Notes: a model not told the origin generated them from the sequence alone. A stretch of DNA of 12,291 nt from Sphingomonadales bacterium (GCA_004292705.1 RDXA01000375.1:1-12291), one strand, 5' to 3'; numbered from the stretch's first letter, positions 1-7,571 are shown. Numbers and translations are program-made.

Positions 1-1018
<1,018 letters not shown>

Positions 1019-1026
1019 CCTAAGGC

Positions 1027-1120
1027 GGGCGGGCCAGCGCAAGCTGGCCCGTCCACGCCGCAGGCCGGCCAGCGGGGCCGCAAGGCCCCGTCTGACGACT
1101 CCGGCTTTGCCGGAGTCGTC
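1027..1120 (+). repeat. Three tandem stem-loops in the groEL 3' region
   Basis: Three perfect or near-perfect inverted repeats follow the groEL stop. Hairpin A is 1027-1054: an 8 bp GC-rich core (1031-1038 with 1043-1050) closed by a GCAA tetraloop, extendable outward by four pairs including one G-T. Hairpin B is 1073-1090: 7 bp with a GCAA loop. Hairpin C is 1094-1120: 12 bp with a TTT loop. None is followed by a T-run, so they are not classic terminators. They may protect the groEL mRNA 3' end or help termination. Seen directly as sequence symmetry; the function is inferred. Confidence 0.7.
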
Positions 1121-1136
1121 CCAAGCACCAAAACAG

Positions 1137-1170
1137 AAAACCCCGGCGGAGCGATCCACCGGGGTTTTTT
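1137..1170 (+). terminator. Intrinsic terminator after groEL, possibly bidirectional
   Basis: A 10 bp stem (1137-1146 with 1159-1168) is followed by six T residues (1165-1170). The interior can extend by GGA/TCC across one A-C mismatch and is closed by a GCGA tetraloop. This is a textbook rho-independent terminator for groEL. The opposite arm begins with AAAA, giving a shorter T-run on the minus strand, so it may also stop transcription arriving from the convergent gene that ends at 1273. Confidence 0.9.
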
Positions 1171-1272
1171 GCAGGATAATCGCAAACTGTCAGCGGCGCT
1201 TCAAAATCCGATCAGCGCTGCGCGGATGCAGGGACGGCATCACACGCCCTGCCCGCCCCACCCCCGCAGGCC

Positions 1273-2508
1273 CTATTCGCAAAGCCCCGCCGCACGCTCG
1301 GCCAGGCCCTTCAATCCCCTGCACTTGGGTTTGCGCGGCCGTGCTTCCTCGCGGGTGCCGCTGGCCCCGGAATTCGCCTGACCCATATCACCGCCCATGT
1401 CCTCCATTCCGGGGATCAGCATTGTGGAGGAACGGAACCGCACCCGCGCAATCCATTCAGGGTTCCACGGCTTGCGCGTGTCGGCCGGACGCGGTGGATA
1501 GGCGAAATCGGCCTGTGGCCCATAGGCCTGAAGGTTGACCATTATCCCCTCGCCGCTGGCCTTGATCACCTCGGCGGGGACGGTGCAGTCGCGCTGTTCT
1601 GGCGGCATCACCGTTCCGGCGGCGATCAGCCTGCGCACGCCGACGGGCGAGATCCAGTCCCACAAGGGGCCGCCAAAGGCCTGCTGGCTGGATGACGCCC
1701 ACCACACCATCTCGGTCGGCGTGCCACCTCGCCCGCCATCCTTGGCCCCCATGGCCCAGGCGTAATAGCCGGTGGCCTTGTCGATCCCGTTCCACGCCAA
1801 CCGGCTGCCGCCGCCCGCCGCCTCGCTGGTGCGCGCCTGCAGCGGCGGCATGAAATCCTCGGCCAAGGTAAAGGCGATCTCTTTCGAATAGTTCGCCGCG
1901 ATCCGGTGCGGACCCAGCAACGAGCCATTGGCCGGTACAGACTTGCGGTCATCGCCATGCGGCCAGGTGGTATAGGTGCGGCTGTTGGCAGCGGTCACCC
2001 GCCAGTCTTCGGGCAGGTCCACTCCTTGCATGAAGAGACCCGGCGGCATTTCGCCCCTCGCAACCTTGGCGAAGTCGATCACCACCGGCTGGCCCTTGGG
2101 CGCATGCTCGCCGCAGCCCCAGAACAGCAGCAGACGCCCGCTCGGACGCTGGAAACTGGATTCGCCCCCGATCTCGCCACGAAGAGGCGGCAGCAAGGTG
2201 ACCGAGGTGCCGAGCCCTGCGCCTTGGGGCATAAAGTGATCGGCTTGCGGCTTGGGCGCGGTGGTGCTCGCCCCGTGGTGCAGGGTCAGCGAGCGGACGG
2301 CCTCGTGCGGGCCGCCGCGCATCATGCCCATCATCGCGCCAAGCCCGCCGCCGCCCGTCATCGCCCCCATGCCGCTCATCGTGGCGGCGTCCATGGCATA
2401 GCGCACCGGACCGGGCGCGGCAGGCTGCGATAGCGCGGTGGCAGACAGGAGCGCGGCAGCGCAGCCAAGCCCGCCGAACATGACAAGAGCCGACACATTC
2501 AGACGCAT
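1273..2508 (-). CDS. Secreted protein of unknown function with Met/Gly-rich segments (411 aa)
   Basis: I do not recognise a named family. Residues 1-27 form a signal peptide (MRLNVSALVM, a hydrophobic stretch, then ATALS-QP), so export to the periplasm or beyond is likely. A cysteine at 16 does not sit in a proper lipobox. Residues 39-66 are rich in Met and Gly (MSGMGAM, LGAMMGMMRGG), and a second Met cluster lies at 363-375 (MLIPGMEDMGGDM). The middle, about 120-360, looks globular, with aromatic blocks such as GRLLLFWGCGEH, WRVTAANSRTYTTWPHGD and PLWDWISPVGVRRL. The C-terminal ~25 residues are basic. The ATG at 2508 is well supported: a strong GGGAGGGAG ribosome binding site lies 7 bases upstream. 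The gene converges on groEL and stands alone. Metal binding by the Met clusters is only a thought; no known metal motif is visible. Confidence 0.85.
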   Translation of the reverse strand: MRLNVSALVMFGGLGCAAALLSATALSQPAAPGPVRYAMDAATMSGMGAMTGGGGLGAMMGMMRGGPHEAVRSLTLHHGASTTAPKPQADHFMPQGAGLGTSVTLLPPLRGEIGGESSFQRPSGRLLLFWGCGEHAPKGQPVVIDFAKVARGEMPPGLFMQGVDLPEDWRVTAANSRTYTTWPHGDDRKSVPANGSLLGPHRIAANYSKEIAFTLAEDFMPPLQARTSEAAGGGSRLAWNGIDKATGYYAWAMGAKDGGRGGTPTEMVWWASSSQQAFGGPLWDWISPVGVRRLIAAGTVMPPEQRDCTVPAEVIKASGEGIMVNLQAYGPQADFAYPPRPADTRKPWNPEWIARVRFRSSTMLIPGMEDMGGDMGQANSGASGTREEARPRKPKCRGLKGLAERAAGLCE

Positions 2509-2512
2509 GATG

Positions 2513-2534
2513 ATTCTCCCTCCCCGAGACGGGG
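2513..2534 (-). promoter_or_regulatory. Ribosome binding site overlapped by a short hairpin
   Basis: Read on the minus strand, a CCCCG-TCT-CGGGG hairpin (2522-2534) is directly followed by AGGGAG, then the start codon at 2508. The 3' arm of the stem merges into the purine-rich ribosome binding site, so folding could reduce access to part of it. The stem is only 5 bp with a 3-base loop, so this could be chance in GC-rich DNA. Confidence 0.35.
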
Positions 2535-2653
2535 CGAAGATATCACAAGGCTGATACCGGCGCGAAGCATTGTTACGAGAGCTGCGATACCCCGCTAAGA
2601 TGCCTGTCTGGCGCGGCGGTCAGCGGCGTCGACCAGCACAAGCCGGTGTTCGC

Positions 2654-2699
2654 CCATCACCTGACGCATATCCCTGATGCGCGATGCGTCAGGCGATGG
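2654..2699 (-). repeat. Long inverted repeat downstream of the small membrane protein gene
   Basis: A perfect 10 bp repeat (CCTGACGCAT at 2660-2669, its complement at 2684-2693) is extended outward past one A-C mismatch by five more pairs (2654-2658 with 2695-2699). The loop is 14 bases. It lies 22 bp beyond the stop codon of the 2722-3108 gene, where a terminator is expected, but no T-run follows on the minus strand. It could be an mRNA 3'-end hairpin, or a protein-binding palindrome upstream of the gene starting at 2508. Confidence 0.5.
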
Positions 2700-2721
2700 C
2701 GGCGCCAGAGGCGGGCAGATA

Positions 2722-3108
2722 TCACCAGGCCGCGTAAATCAGCCCCACACCGGCAAGGAGCGAGAACGGAGCCAGAGTGCGCACGGCTGGAGGGGGTATT
2801 CGCGCGGCCCACCACTTCGCATAGCCACTATGCCATGCCAGCGGAACGGCCAGCAATACGAACGAGGAAGCGGCGATGAACCATCCCGCGATCTCGAACA
2901 GCAGCGGCAGTTTCGACCCCTCAGCGCGGATGATCATGGCCGCACCCGCAATCAAGCGCGGCACCTGTTCGGACAGGTTGACCCGGTGCGATGACGCCGT
3001 GAGGCTGAGGATGTGGAGGGCATGGAGCGGCCGCAGCGCCATCATCACGCCGACCGCAACCAGCCAGCCACCCGCAGCGATCAGAACGAGCAGCGCGGCC
3101 AACTGCAT
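2722..3108 (-). CDS. Small integral membrane protein of unknown function (128 aa)
   Basis: The protein is predominantly hydrophobic, with likely transmembrane helices at about 4-24 (LAALLVLIAAGGWLVAVGVM), 67-91 (KLPLLFEIAGWFIAASSFVLL) and 109-127. A further weakly hydrophobic stretch lies near 51-61. Loops carry basic and Trp-rich pieces (SGYAKWWAARIP). I do not recognise a family. The gene starts 7 bp after the glpX stop on the same strand, so the two are very probably cotranscribed and may be translationally coupled; the upstream GGGTGATCC is a weak ribosome binding site. No sequence feature links it to sugar phosphate metabolism. A long inverted repeat lies just downstream. Confidence 0.75.
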   Translation of the reverse strand: MQLAALLVLIAAGGWLVAVGVMMALRPLHALHILSLTASSHRVNLSEQVPRLIAGAAMIIRAEGSKLPLLFEIAGWFIAASSFVLLAVPLAWHSGYAKWWAARIPPPAVRTLAPFSLLAGVGLIYAAW

Positions 3109-3115
3109 AGACGGA

Positions 3116-4132
3116 TCACCCGATCCGGTGTTCGCCCTTGATCCACCGCACCGTCCCGGAAGACGCGCGCATGACTACACTTTCGGTGGTGAGGATCGTC
3201 TCGCCGGTGGGCTTGCGGCGACGCTTGACCCCGCCCAGCAGCGAGCCGTCGGTCACGCCGGTCGCGGCGAAGATGCAGTCGCCCTTGGCCAGGTCTTCGA
3301 GCTTGTAGATGCGATTGAGATCATCGATCCCCCACTTGCGCGCGCGGGCCTTCTCGTCCTCGTTGCGGAACACGAGACGGCCGTTGAACTGCCCGCCCAC
3401 GCAGCGCAGCGCGGCCGCGGCAAGCACGCCCTCGGGGGCGCCGCCCTGGCCCATGTACATGTCGATCGTGGTGTCTTCATCGGTCACCGCGATCACGCCC
3501 GCCACGTCGCCGTCACCGATCAGCACCACGCCGCAGCCGAGTGCGCGCAGCTCGGCGATCAGTTCGGCATGACGCGGGCGATCAAGCACGCAGACGTTGA
3601 TGTCGGACGGCTTCACCCCCTTGGCTTCGGCCACCGCGCGCACGTTGTCGGACGGGCTCTTGGCGAGATCGATGATCCCCTCGGGGTAGCCGGGGCCGAC
3701 CGCCAGCTTGTCCATATAGACATCGGGCGCGTTGAGCAGGCAGCCCTCTTCCGCCGCCGCCAGCACCGCCAGCGCATTGGGCCCGGCCTTGGCGGTGATC
3801 GTGGTGCCTTCAAGCGGATCGAGCGCGATGTCGATCTTCGGGCCTTTGCCCATGCCGACCTTCTCGCCGATAAACAGCATCGGGGCCTCGTCACGCTCGC
3901 CCTCGCCGATCACGACCGTGCCGTCGATATAGAGGTTGTCGAAGGCCTTGCGCATCGCCGCCACCGCCGCCGCGTCCGCCGCCTTCTCGTCTCCGCGCCC
4001 GATCAGCTGCGCCGCCGCAATCGCTGCCGCCTCGGTGACGCGCACCATCTCGAGCACCAGCACGCGCTGGATGGCATTGTCGCTGGCAGCTTGTGCGGCA
4101 GCGGCAAGGTCGGTATCGGTCGCGGAGTTCAT
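3116..4132 (-). CDS. glpX: Class II fructose-1,6-bisphosphatase GlpX
   Basis: This enzyme hydrolyses fructose 1,6-bisphosphate to fructose 6-phosphate in gluconeogenesis, using divalent metal in the cytosol. Family hallmarks in order are LIGRGDEKAADAAAV (metal-binding Asp), IDGTVVIGEGERDEAPML (metal-binding acidic residues), ALDPLEGTT (the phosphatase metal/phosphate motif), VLDRPRHAELI, LIGDGDVAG and MGQGGAPEGVLAAAA. The length (338 residues) is normal. I chose the ATG at 4132; the frame is open to a TTG at 4138, two codons earlier. A GGGGG ribosome binding stretch sits 5 bases before the TTG and 11 before the ATG, so the TTG start cannot be excluded. A small membrane protein gene follows after 7 bp. 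The divergent gene begins at 4210, so both promoters must fit within or near a 77 bp gap. In many alphaproteobacteria glpX follows hom directly; here an opposite-strand gene lies between them. Confidence 0.96.
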   Translation of the reverse strand: MNSATDTDLAAAAQAASDNAIQRVLVLEMVRVTEAAAIAAAQLIGRGDEKAADAAAVAAMRKAFDNLYIDGTVVIGEGERDEAPMLFIGEKVGMGKGPKIDIALDPLEGTTITAKAGPNALAVLAAAEEGCLLNAPDVYMDKLAVGPGYPEGIIDLAKSPSDNVRAVAEAKGVKPSDINVCVLDRPRHAELIAELRALGCGVVLIGDGDVAGVIAVTDEDTTIDMYMGQGGAPEGVLAAAALRCVGGQFNGRLVFRNEDEKARARKWGIDDLNRIYKLEDLAKGDCIFAATGVTDGSLLGGVKRRRKPTGETILTTESVVMRASSGTVRWIKGEHRIG

Positions 4133-4209
4133 GTGCAATTCAGCCCCCTGTTGGTGTGGTGCCCGTTCTGGGTCGCAGCCACGGATGGAATGCCCTGGCG
4201 CTTAAGCGG

Positions 4210-4863
4210 ATGGAGACGGGTTTGTCGAGCAATGCCACGCGTCGCCTGTCAGGTTTTCGCCTCGTTCTGTCGGCTGTGACGCTGGTTAGTGCTCCGGTCG
4301 TGCTCGCGCCTCTGGCTGCGCAGGATAAGGGCAGCGCGGCGACCACGCCTGCGGCGGAGCCGACGCCCCCACCGGCTCAACCGGCCCCTGCACCGCGCGT
4401 GAACCTGATGGTCACGGTCCCGCGCGGCGAGGTCAATCAGGCGCAGCTTCAGGAATGCCGCGACAATGCCGAAGCCGGGACGATCAGCGGCGAGATCGTG
4501 GTCTGCCGCGAAGTGGGAAGCGATGATTCCGCGCTGACGGGCAGCCGCGCGGAGACGCAGAAGCGCTACGCGCAGGAGACCATGCTCAAAGGTGCACCGC
4601 GCGCGCCTGATTTCATCGCCGATTGCAAGGATCAGGGAAATCCCTTCGGCTGTATCGGCATCGGCAAAGTGCCGCCTCCTGCATATATCGTCGATTTCGC
4701 CGCGCTGCCCACCGCCCCTGCCGGTTCCGATGCCGATCGCATCGCACGCGGCCTGCCGCCACTGGGACAGGAGGGTGAACTGTCGGAGGAAGAGGAGAGG
4801 GCCCGGCGCGAGGCGGCGGGAATCAAGACAACCGTCCCGGCGCGCCCGCGGAAGAAGGGCTGA
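4210..4863 (+). CDS. Small secreted protein with four cysteines, unknown function (217 aa)
   Basis: The open frame reaches back to 4093, but that part overlaps the start of glpX and has no secretion signal. I place the start at ATG 4210, which gives an n-region with RRLSGFR, a hydrophobic core (LVLSAVTLVSAPVVLAPL) and a cleavage site near LAA-QD at about 37. A Pro/Ala-rich linker follows (about 42-63). The mature part has two cysteine pairs: ECRDNAEAGTISGEIVVCR (Cys83, Cys99) and DCKDQGNPFGCIGIGK (Cys139, Cys148), suited to disulfides in the periplasm. The C-terminus is charged and probably disordered (ELSEEEERARREAAG, ending RPRKKG). The ISGEIVVC-type motif resembles small secreted sphingomonad proteins I have seen annotated as hypothetical; function unknown. 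It converges on hom with a 45 bp gap. Confidence 0.8.
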   Translation: METGLSSNATRRLSGFRLVLSAVTLVSAPVVLAPLAAQDKGSAATTPAAEPTPPPAQPAPAPRVNLMVTVPRGEVNQAQLQECRDNAEAGTISGEIVVCREVGSDDSALTGSRAETQKRYAQETMLKGAPRAPDFIADCKDQGNPFGCIGIGKVPPPAYIVDFAALPTAPAGSDADRIARGLPPLGQEGELSEEEERARREAAGIKTTVPARPRKKG

Positions 4864-4882
4864 CGCAGGGAGGTTCGCAAAG

Positions 4883-4906
4883 GTCGCGGCGCACGGCGGA
4901 CGCGAC
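4883..4906. terminator. Weak hairpin between convergent genes
   Basis: A 6 bp inverted repeat, GTCGCG (4883-4888) with CGCGAC (4901-4906), sits in the 45 bp between the secreted protein gene and hom, which converge. It has a 12-base loop and no T-run in either direction, so its role as a terminator is uncertain. Confidence 0.2.
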
Positions 4907-4908
4907 GA

Positions 4909-6252
4909 TCACTTCGGCAGGATCGGCAGCACCAAGGGCTCACCGATCAGGCTCTCCGATCCTTCGAGCAGTTCGAGCGCGCGGGTGACGCAGCGTTCCG
5001 GCCCCTCATGCGTGACCATCGCCACCATCACCGCGCCGCCGCTTTGCGACCGGCCCTGCTGGATCAGGCTCTCGATCGAGACGTCTCCGTCGCGCATCGC
5101 GGCGGTGATCTCGGCGAGCACGCCGGGGCGGTCGTTCACCATGAAGCGCAGATAGGTGCGCTCTGGCCGGTGGCCGGGCTCGGCGGGCGGGAGCGCGGCG
5201 AGCTGCGCGACGGGGATCGAGAACGGCGCGCCCACCTCGTCGCGGGCGATGTCGATGAGGTCGGCAGCGACGGCGCTGGCCGTCGGCCCGTCGCCCGCAC
5301 CCGCGCCCTGAAACAGCAAGCGCCCGGAGAAATTGCCCTCGGCCACCACCGCGTTGGTCGGGCCGTCGACCGCGCTGAGGGGGTGACCCTTGGCGACCAG
5401 ACACGGCCGCACGCGTTGCAGCAGGCGCGGGCCATCAGCCGTCTCCTCGACATCCGCCTCACCGATCAGGCGGATGACAAAGCCCAGTGCATCGGCCTGT
5501 GCAATGTCCGCGGCGCGCACCTGCGTGATGCCGTTCACCCGCACACCGGCAAAGTCGATCCGCGTGCCAAAGCCGATGGCGGCGAGGATCGCCAGCTTGT
5601 GCGCCGCATCCACGCCCTCGATGTCGAAGGCGGGATCAGCCTCGGCAAAGCCCAGCCGCTGCGCCTCGGCCAGCACATCGGCAAAGTCGGCCCCGGTCGC
5701 CTCCATCTCGGACAGGATGTAATTGCAGGTGCCGTTGAGGATACCATAGACCTTGGTCAGCGCATTGGCGCTGGTGCCTTCGCGCAGGCCCTTGATGACG
5801 GGGATACCGCCCGCCACTGCCGCCTCGAACTTGAGCGGGGCATTATGGCTTTCCGCGATCCCGGCCAGTTCGAGCCCATGATGGGCGATCATGGCCTTGT
5901 TCGCCGTGACCAATCCCTTGCCCGCGCTCAGCGCCGCGCGCGAGCAGGCGAGCGCCGGGCCGTCGGTGCCACCGACCAGCTCGACCACCACATCGACATC
6001 ATCGCGCCGGGCGAGCGCGGTCATATCGTCCTCCCAGGCAAAGCGGGCAATATCGACGCCGCGATCCTTGCCCCGGTCGCGCGCGCTCACGGCCACCACT
6101 TCGATCGGGCGACCGGCGCGCGCGGCGATAAGCTTGGCATTGGTGTCGAGCAGGCGGATCACGCCAGCCCCGACGGTGCCGATCCCGGCAATAGCAATGC
6201 GCAGCGGCTGAGCGGCGCCAGGGGCGGCGATATCGGTCAAGCGGTCCTCCAT
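4909..6252 (-). CDS. hom: Homoserine dehydrogenase with C-terminal ACT domain
   Basis: This enzyme reduces aspartate-4-semialdehyde to homoserine with NAD(P)H, feeding threonine and methionine synthesis in the cytosol. The N-terminal nucleotide-binding fold shows AIAGIGTVGAGV (residues ~20-31) and GLVTANKAMI with Lys119. The catalytic domain shows KFEAAVAGGIPVI, YGILNGTCNYIL and the signature EADPAFDIEGVDAAHKLAIL, with Asp215 and Lys219 matching the catalytic pair of the family. Residues ~366-447 form an ACT regulatory domain (RFMVNDRPGVLAEIT...), which in this family usually senses threonine. The length (447) is normal for the monofunctional form. The ATG at 6252 gives a short extension before the nucleotide-binding fold; its ribosome binding site is weak. 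A secreted-protein gene ends 60 bp upstream on the same strand, so an operon is possible. Confidence 0.97.
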   Translation of the reverse strand: MEDRLTDIAAPGAAQPLRIAIAGIGTVGAGVIRLLDTNAKLIAARAGRPIEVVAVSARDRGKDRGVDIARFAWEDDMTALARRDDVDVVVELVGGTDGPALACSRAALSAGKGLVTANKAMIAHHGLELAGIAESHNAPLKFEAAVAGGIPVIKGLREGTSANALTKVYGILNGTCNYILSEMEATGADFADVLAEAQRLGFAEADPAFDIEGVDAAHKLAILAAIGFGTRIDFAGVRVNGITQVRAADIAQADALGFVIRLIGEADVEETADGPRLLQRVRPCLVAKGHPLSAVDGPTNAVVAEGNFSGRLLFQGAGAGDGPTASAVAADLIDIARDEVGAPFSIPVAQLAALPPAEPGHRPERTYLRFMVNDRPGVLAEITAAMRDGDVSIESLIQQGRSQSGGAVMVAMVTHEGPERCVTRALELLEGSESLIGEPLVLPILPK

Positions 6253-6312
6253 CAGTGACGGGGACCGGCGCTTAACCCTGCCGCGCGCGCGGTCAAGCGC
6301 GGATGCGCGCGC

Positions 6313-7176
6313 CTAGCCCTGCGTGATCCGCCGTTCGCACGGCCCCAGTGCCTCTCGGACAAAAGCATAGTCACCCGCCGCCAGCCGCCGCTCAGCAGAT
6401 TCGCGGGCCAGATTGGCATTGCTCGGCAGCTGGGCCGGGAGCGAACAGGCGAGGCGATACCAGCGCAGGGTTTCGGGCGCAGGCGGGCGCGCCGCCGAAT
6501 CGATGATCTCGCCCCACGAAACCCCCCACTGCACCCGCTGCCCGGGACGGCGCAGCACCGTAATCGAAACGGGCGAGCGGTTTTCGGTTGCGAGGAAAAT
6601 CTGTGTCTCCGATTCGCCGGTCAAGGTGCCCGGCACGGCCAGGGCATCGCTGATCCCGGTAATGCGCGGCGGCACCTCGCTCGCGTAAAGCTCGGTCAGG
6701 ATCGGGCGCAGCTGTGTTTCCAGCGCAGGCGTCCACGCGAGTTGCGCGCCCGGCGCCACCAGCTGCACCTCGCCCGCGCGCCCCGGCACAGTGCGCGCAA
6801 ACAGCAGGAATTCACGCTTCTTGAGCGCCGGAACCTTGCGCTTTGCATCAAGCGGCACGTCCACGAGATAGGCGATTGTGCTGCCCACACTGCTGCGTCC
6901 GGCGATCAGGGCAACCGTATTCGCTTCAATGTAGAGACGCGCGAATCCCGGTGCGAGGCCCGGCGCACGTTCGGGCTTGAGAGCGGTCTGGCGGCGAATC
7001 TGCACCCGCAAGACCAGTTCGGATGCGTCCGAGAGCGTCGCAAGATCGGCATAGGTCGGCCCTTGCAAAGGTGCGAACGCCCCGGTCATCGGCGTTTGTG
7101 CATGGCCTGCAAAAGGCATCAGGGCGAGCCCCGAAAGCACACCGACCTTAAGCTTCAGACTCTTGAAAAGGAACAT
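6313..7176 (-). CDS. Secreted protein of unknown function (287 aa)
   Basis: I do not recognise a family. Residues 1-26 form a signal peptide (basic MFLFKSLKLK, hydrophobic VGVLSGLALMPF, cleavage after GHA or HAQ), so the protein is exported. The mature region is mixed alpha/beta in appearance: strands around ELVLRVQIRRQTAL (53-66), IAYLVDVPLD (101-110) and REFLLFARTV (121-130), then ESETQIFLATENRSPVSITVLRR, and a helical C-terminal part with two cysteines (Cys244 and Cys280) that could form a disulfide. The ATG at 7176 is supported by AAGGG about 8 bases upstream. The gene precedes hom on the same strand by 60 bp, which may be coincidence; nothing in the sequence suggests a role in amino acid synthesis. 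It is divergent from the tonB operon across about 395 bp. Confidence 0.82.
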   Translation of the reverse strand: MFLFKSLKLKVGVLSGLALMPFAGHAQTPMTGAFAPLQGPTYADLATLSDASELVLRVQIRRQTALKPERAPGLAPGFARLYIEANTVALIAGRSSVGSTIAYLVDVPLDAKRKVPALKKREFLLFARTVPGRAGEVQLVAPGAQLAWTPALETQLRPILTELYASEVPPRITGISDALAVPGTLTGESETQIFLATENRSPVSITVLRRPGQRVQWGVSWGEIIDSAARPPAPETLRWYRLACSLPAQLPSNANLARESAERRLAAGDYAFVREALGPCERRITQG

Positions 7177-7378
7177 TAATTTACCCTTAACTCTTGCATG
7201 GAGTGCAACGCCAGGCGTGCAGCGATACGGCCTGATCTTAGCAGGGCTTGTTGCACATGGCTCGCAGTGAATCCGCGCTGAACCGCAAAAGCGTTTGATC
7301 GGCTAGGGGATGCCCGTTAAAGCCTCGGTGACTGATCGCGCGGGACTGGGGACATTGCCGCGGGGACAGTTCAGGTTG

Positions 7379-7404
7379 CGTGCTGGGCTCGTCTGTCCAG
7401 CACG
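7379..7404 (+). repeat. Stem-loop in the tonB leader region
   Basis: A perfect 8 bp inverted repeat, CGTGCTGG (7379-7386) with CCAGCACG (7397-7404), surrounds a 10-base loop. No T-run follows. It lies about 170 bp before tonB and may belong to the 5' leader or be a protein-binding palindrome. Confidence 0.5.
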
Positions 7405-7480
7405 TGCCAGCCGGGGAGAGTTCGGGCGAATGGCGCAGAGCGCGGGCCCGTTGTTTCAATCCCGGCGTGGGAGGACCGAA

Positions 7481-7534
7481 ATGACCGGGATCTGCTCGTC
7501 GACCACAACGGCCGAGGGGTGGGGAGTGTGCTGA
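7481..7534 (+). CDS. Possible 17-codon leader peptide upstream of tonB
   Basis: An ATG at 7481 is preceded by GGGAGGA (7469-7475) with a 6-base gap, the best ribosome binding site in this region and better placed than that of tonB itself. The frame encodes MTGICSSTTTAEGWGVC and stops with TGA at 7532-7534, 37 bp before the tonB ATG. The stop codon lies inside the 7530-7547 hairpin. A longer frame runs upstream (from 7310), but only this ATG has a good ribosome binding site. It may be a regulatory leader peptide whose translation affects tonB, or chance; no homology supports it. Confidence 0.35.
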   Translation: MTGICSSTTTAEGWGVC

Positions 7535-7547
7535 TCGCAAGATCGGC
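7530..7547 (+). promoter_or_regulatory. GCAA-capped hairpin just before the tonB ribosome binding site
   Basis: A 7 bp stem (7530-7536 with 7541-7547, one G-T pair) is closed by the stable GCAA tetraloop. It ends 8 bases before the GGAGAG ribosome binding site of tonB (7556-7561) and contains the stop codon of the possible leader peptide. A ribosome ending there would unfold it. Confidence 0.5.
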
Positions 7548-7571
7548 GAGTATTTGGAGAGAAAGCGCTGG

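Larger units (their letters stand above)
2509..2721. other. Intergenic region between two minus-strand genes
   Basis: About 210 bp with no convincing gene on either strand. It must hold the promoter of the secreted protein gene that starts at 2508, but I cannot identify -35 and -10 boxes with confidence. The only clear structure is the inverted repeat at 2654-2699. Confidence 0.6.
7177..7571. promoter_or_regulatory. Divergent regulatory region upstream of tonB
   Basis: About 395 bp separates the secreted-protein gene from tonB, far more than elsewhere in the window. It should hold promoters in both directions. A weak plus-strand promoter candidate is TTGATC (7295-7300), 17 bases, TAAAGC (7318-7323); the match is poor. 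Further on are a hairpin at 7379-7404, a possible leader peptide at 7481-7534 and a hairpin at 7530-7547. An interrupted palindrome TTGCA-5-TGCAA lies at 7194-7208 near the start of the minus-strand gene. I see no AT-rich Fur-box-like palindrome, though iron control is common for TonB systems. Confidence 0.5.

Noticed and set aside
1228..1252. GCAGGG/CCCTGC repeat as a terminator for the 1273-2508 gene
   Set aside because: The stem is 6 bp with a 13-base loop and has no T-run on the minus strand; the 1137-1170 terminator is a better candidate.
4093..4209. Upstream extension of the four-cysteine secreted protein
   Set aside because: It would overlap the glpX start, and the extension places the signal peptide 39 residues inside the protein. 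The ATG at 4210 gives a normal signal peptide.
2876..4279. A 467-codon plus-strand open frame
   Set aside because: It lies antisense to glpX, whose family motifs are unmistakable. The translation is rich in Arg/His/Ala without any motif, as expected of a shadow frame in GC-rich DNA.
5008..6258. A 416-codon plus-strand open frame
   Set aside because: Antisense to hom across its full length; low-complexity Arg/Gly/His/Asp composition and no recognisable domain.
7194..7208. TTGCA-5-TGCAA palindrome as an operator
   Set aside because: Only five-base arms, single copy, and overlapping the untranslated region of the minus-strand gene; too weak to call alone.
7238..7540. A 100-codon minus-strand frame in the tonB upstream region
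   Set aside because: It sits in the only long intergenic region, but its composition (Pro, Arg, Ser) looks random and I see no good ribosome binding site.
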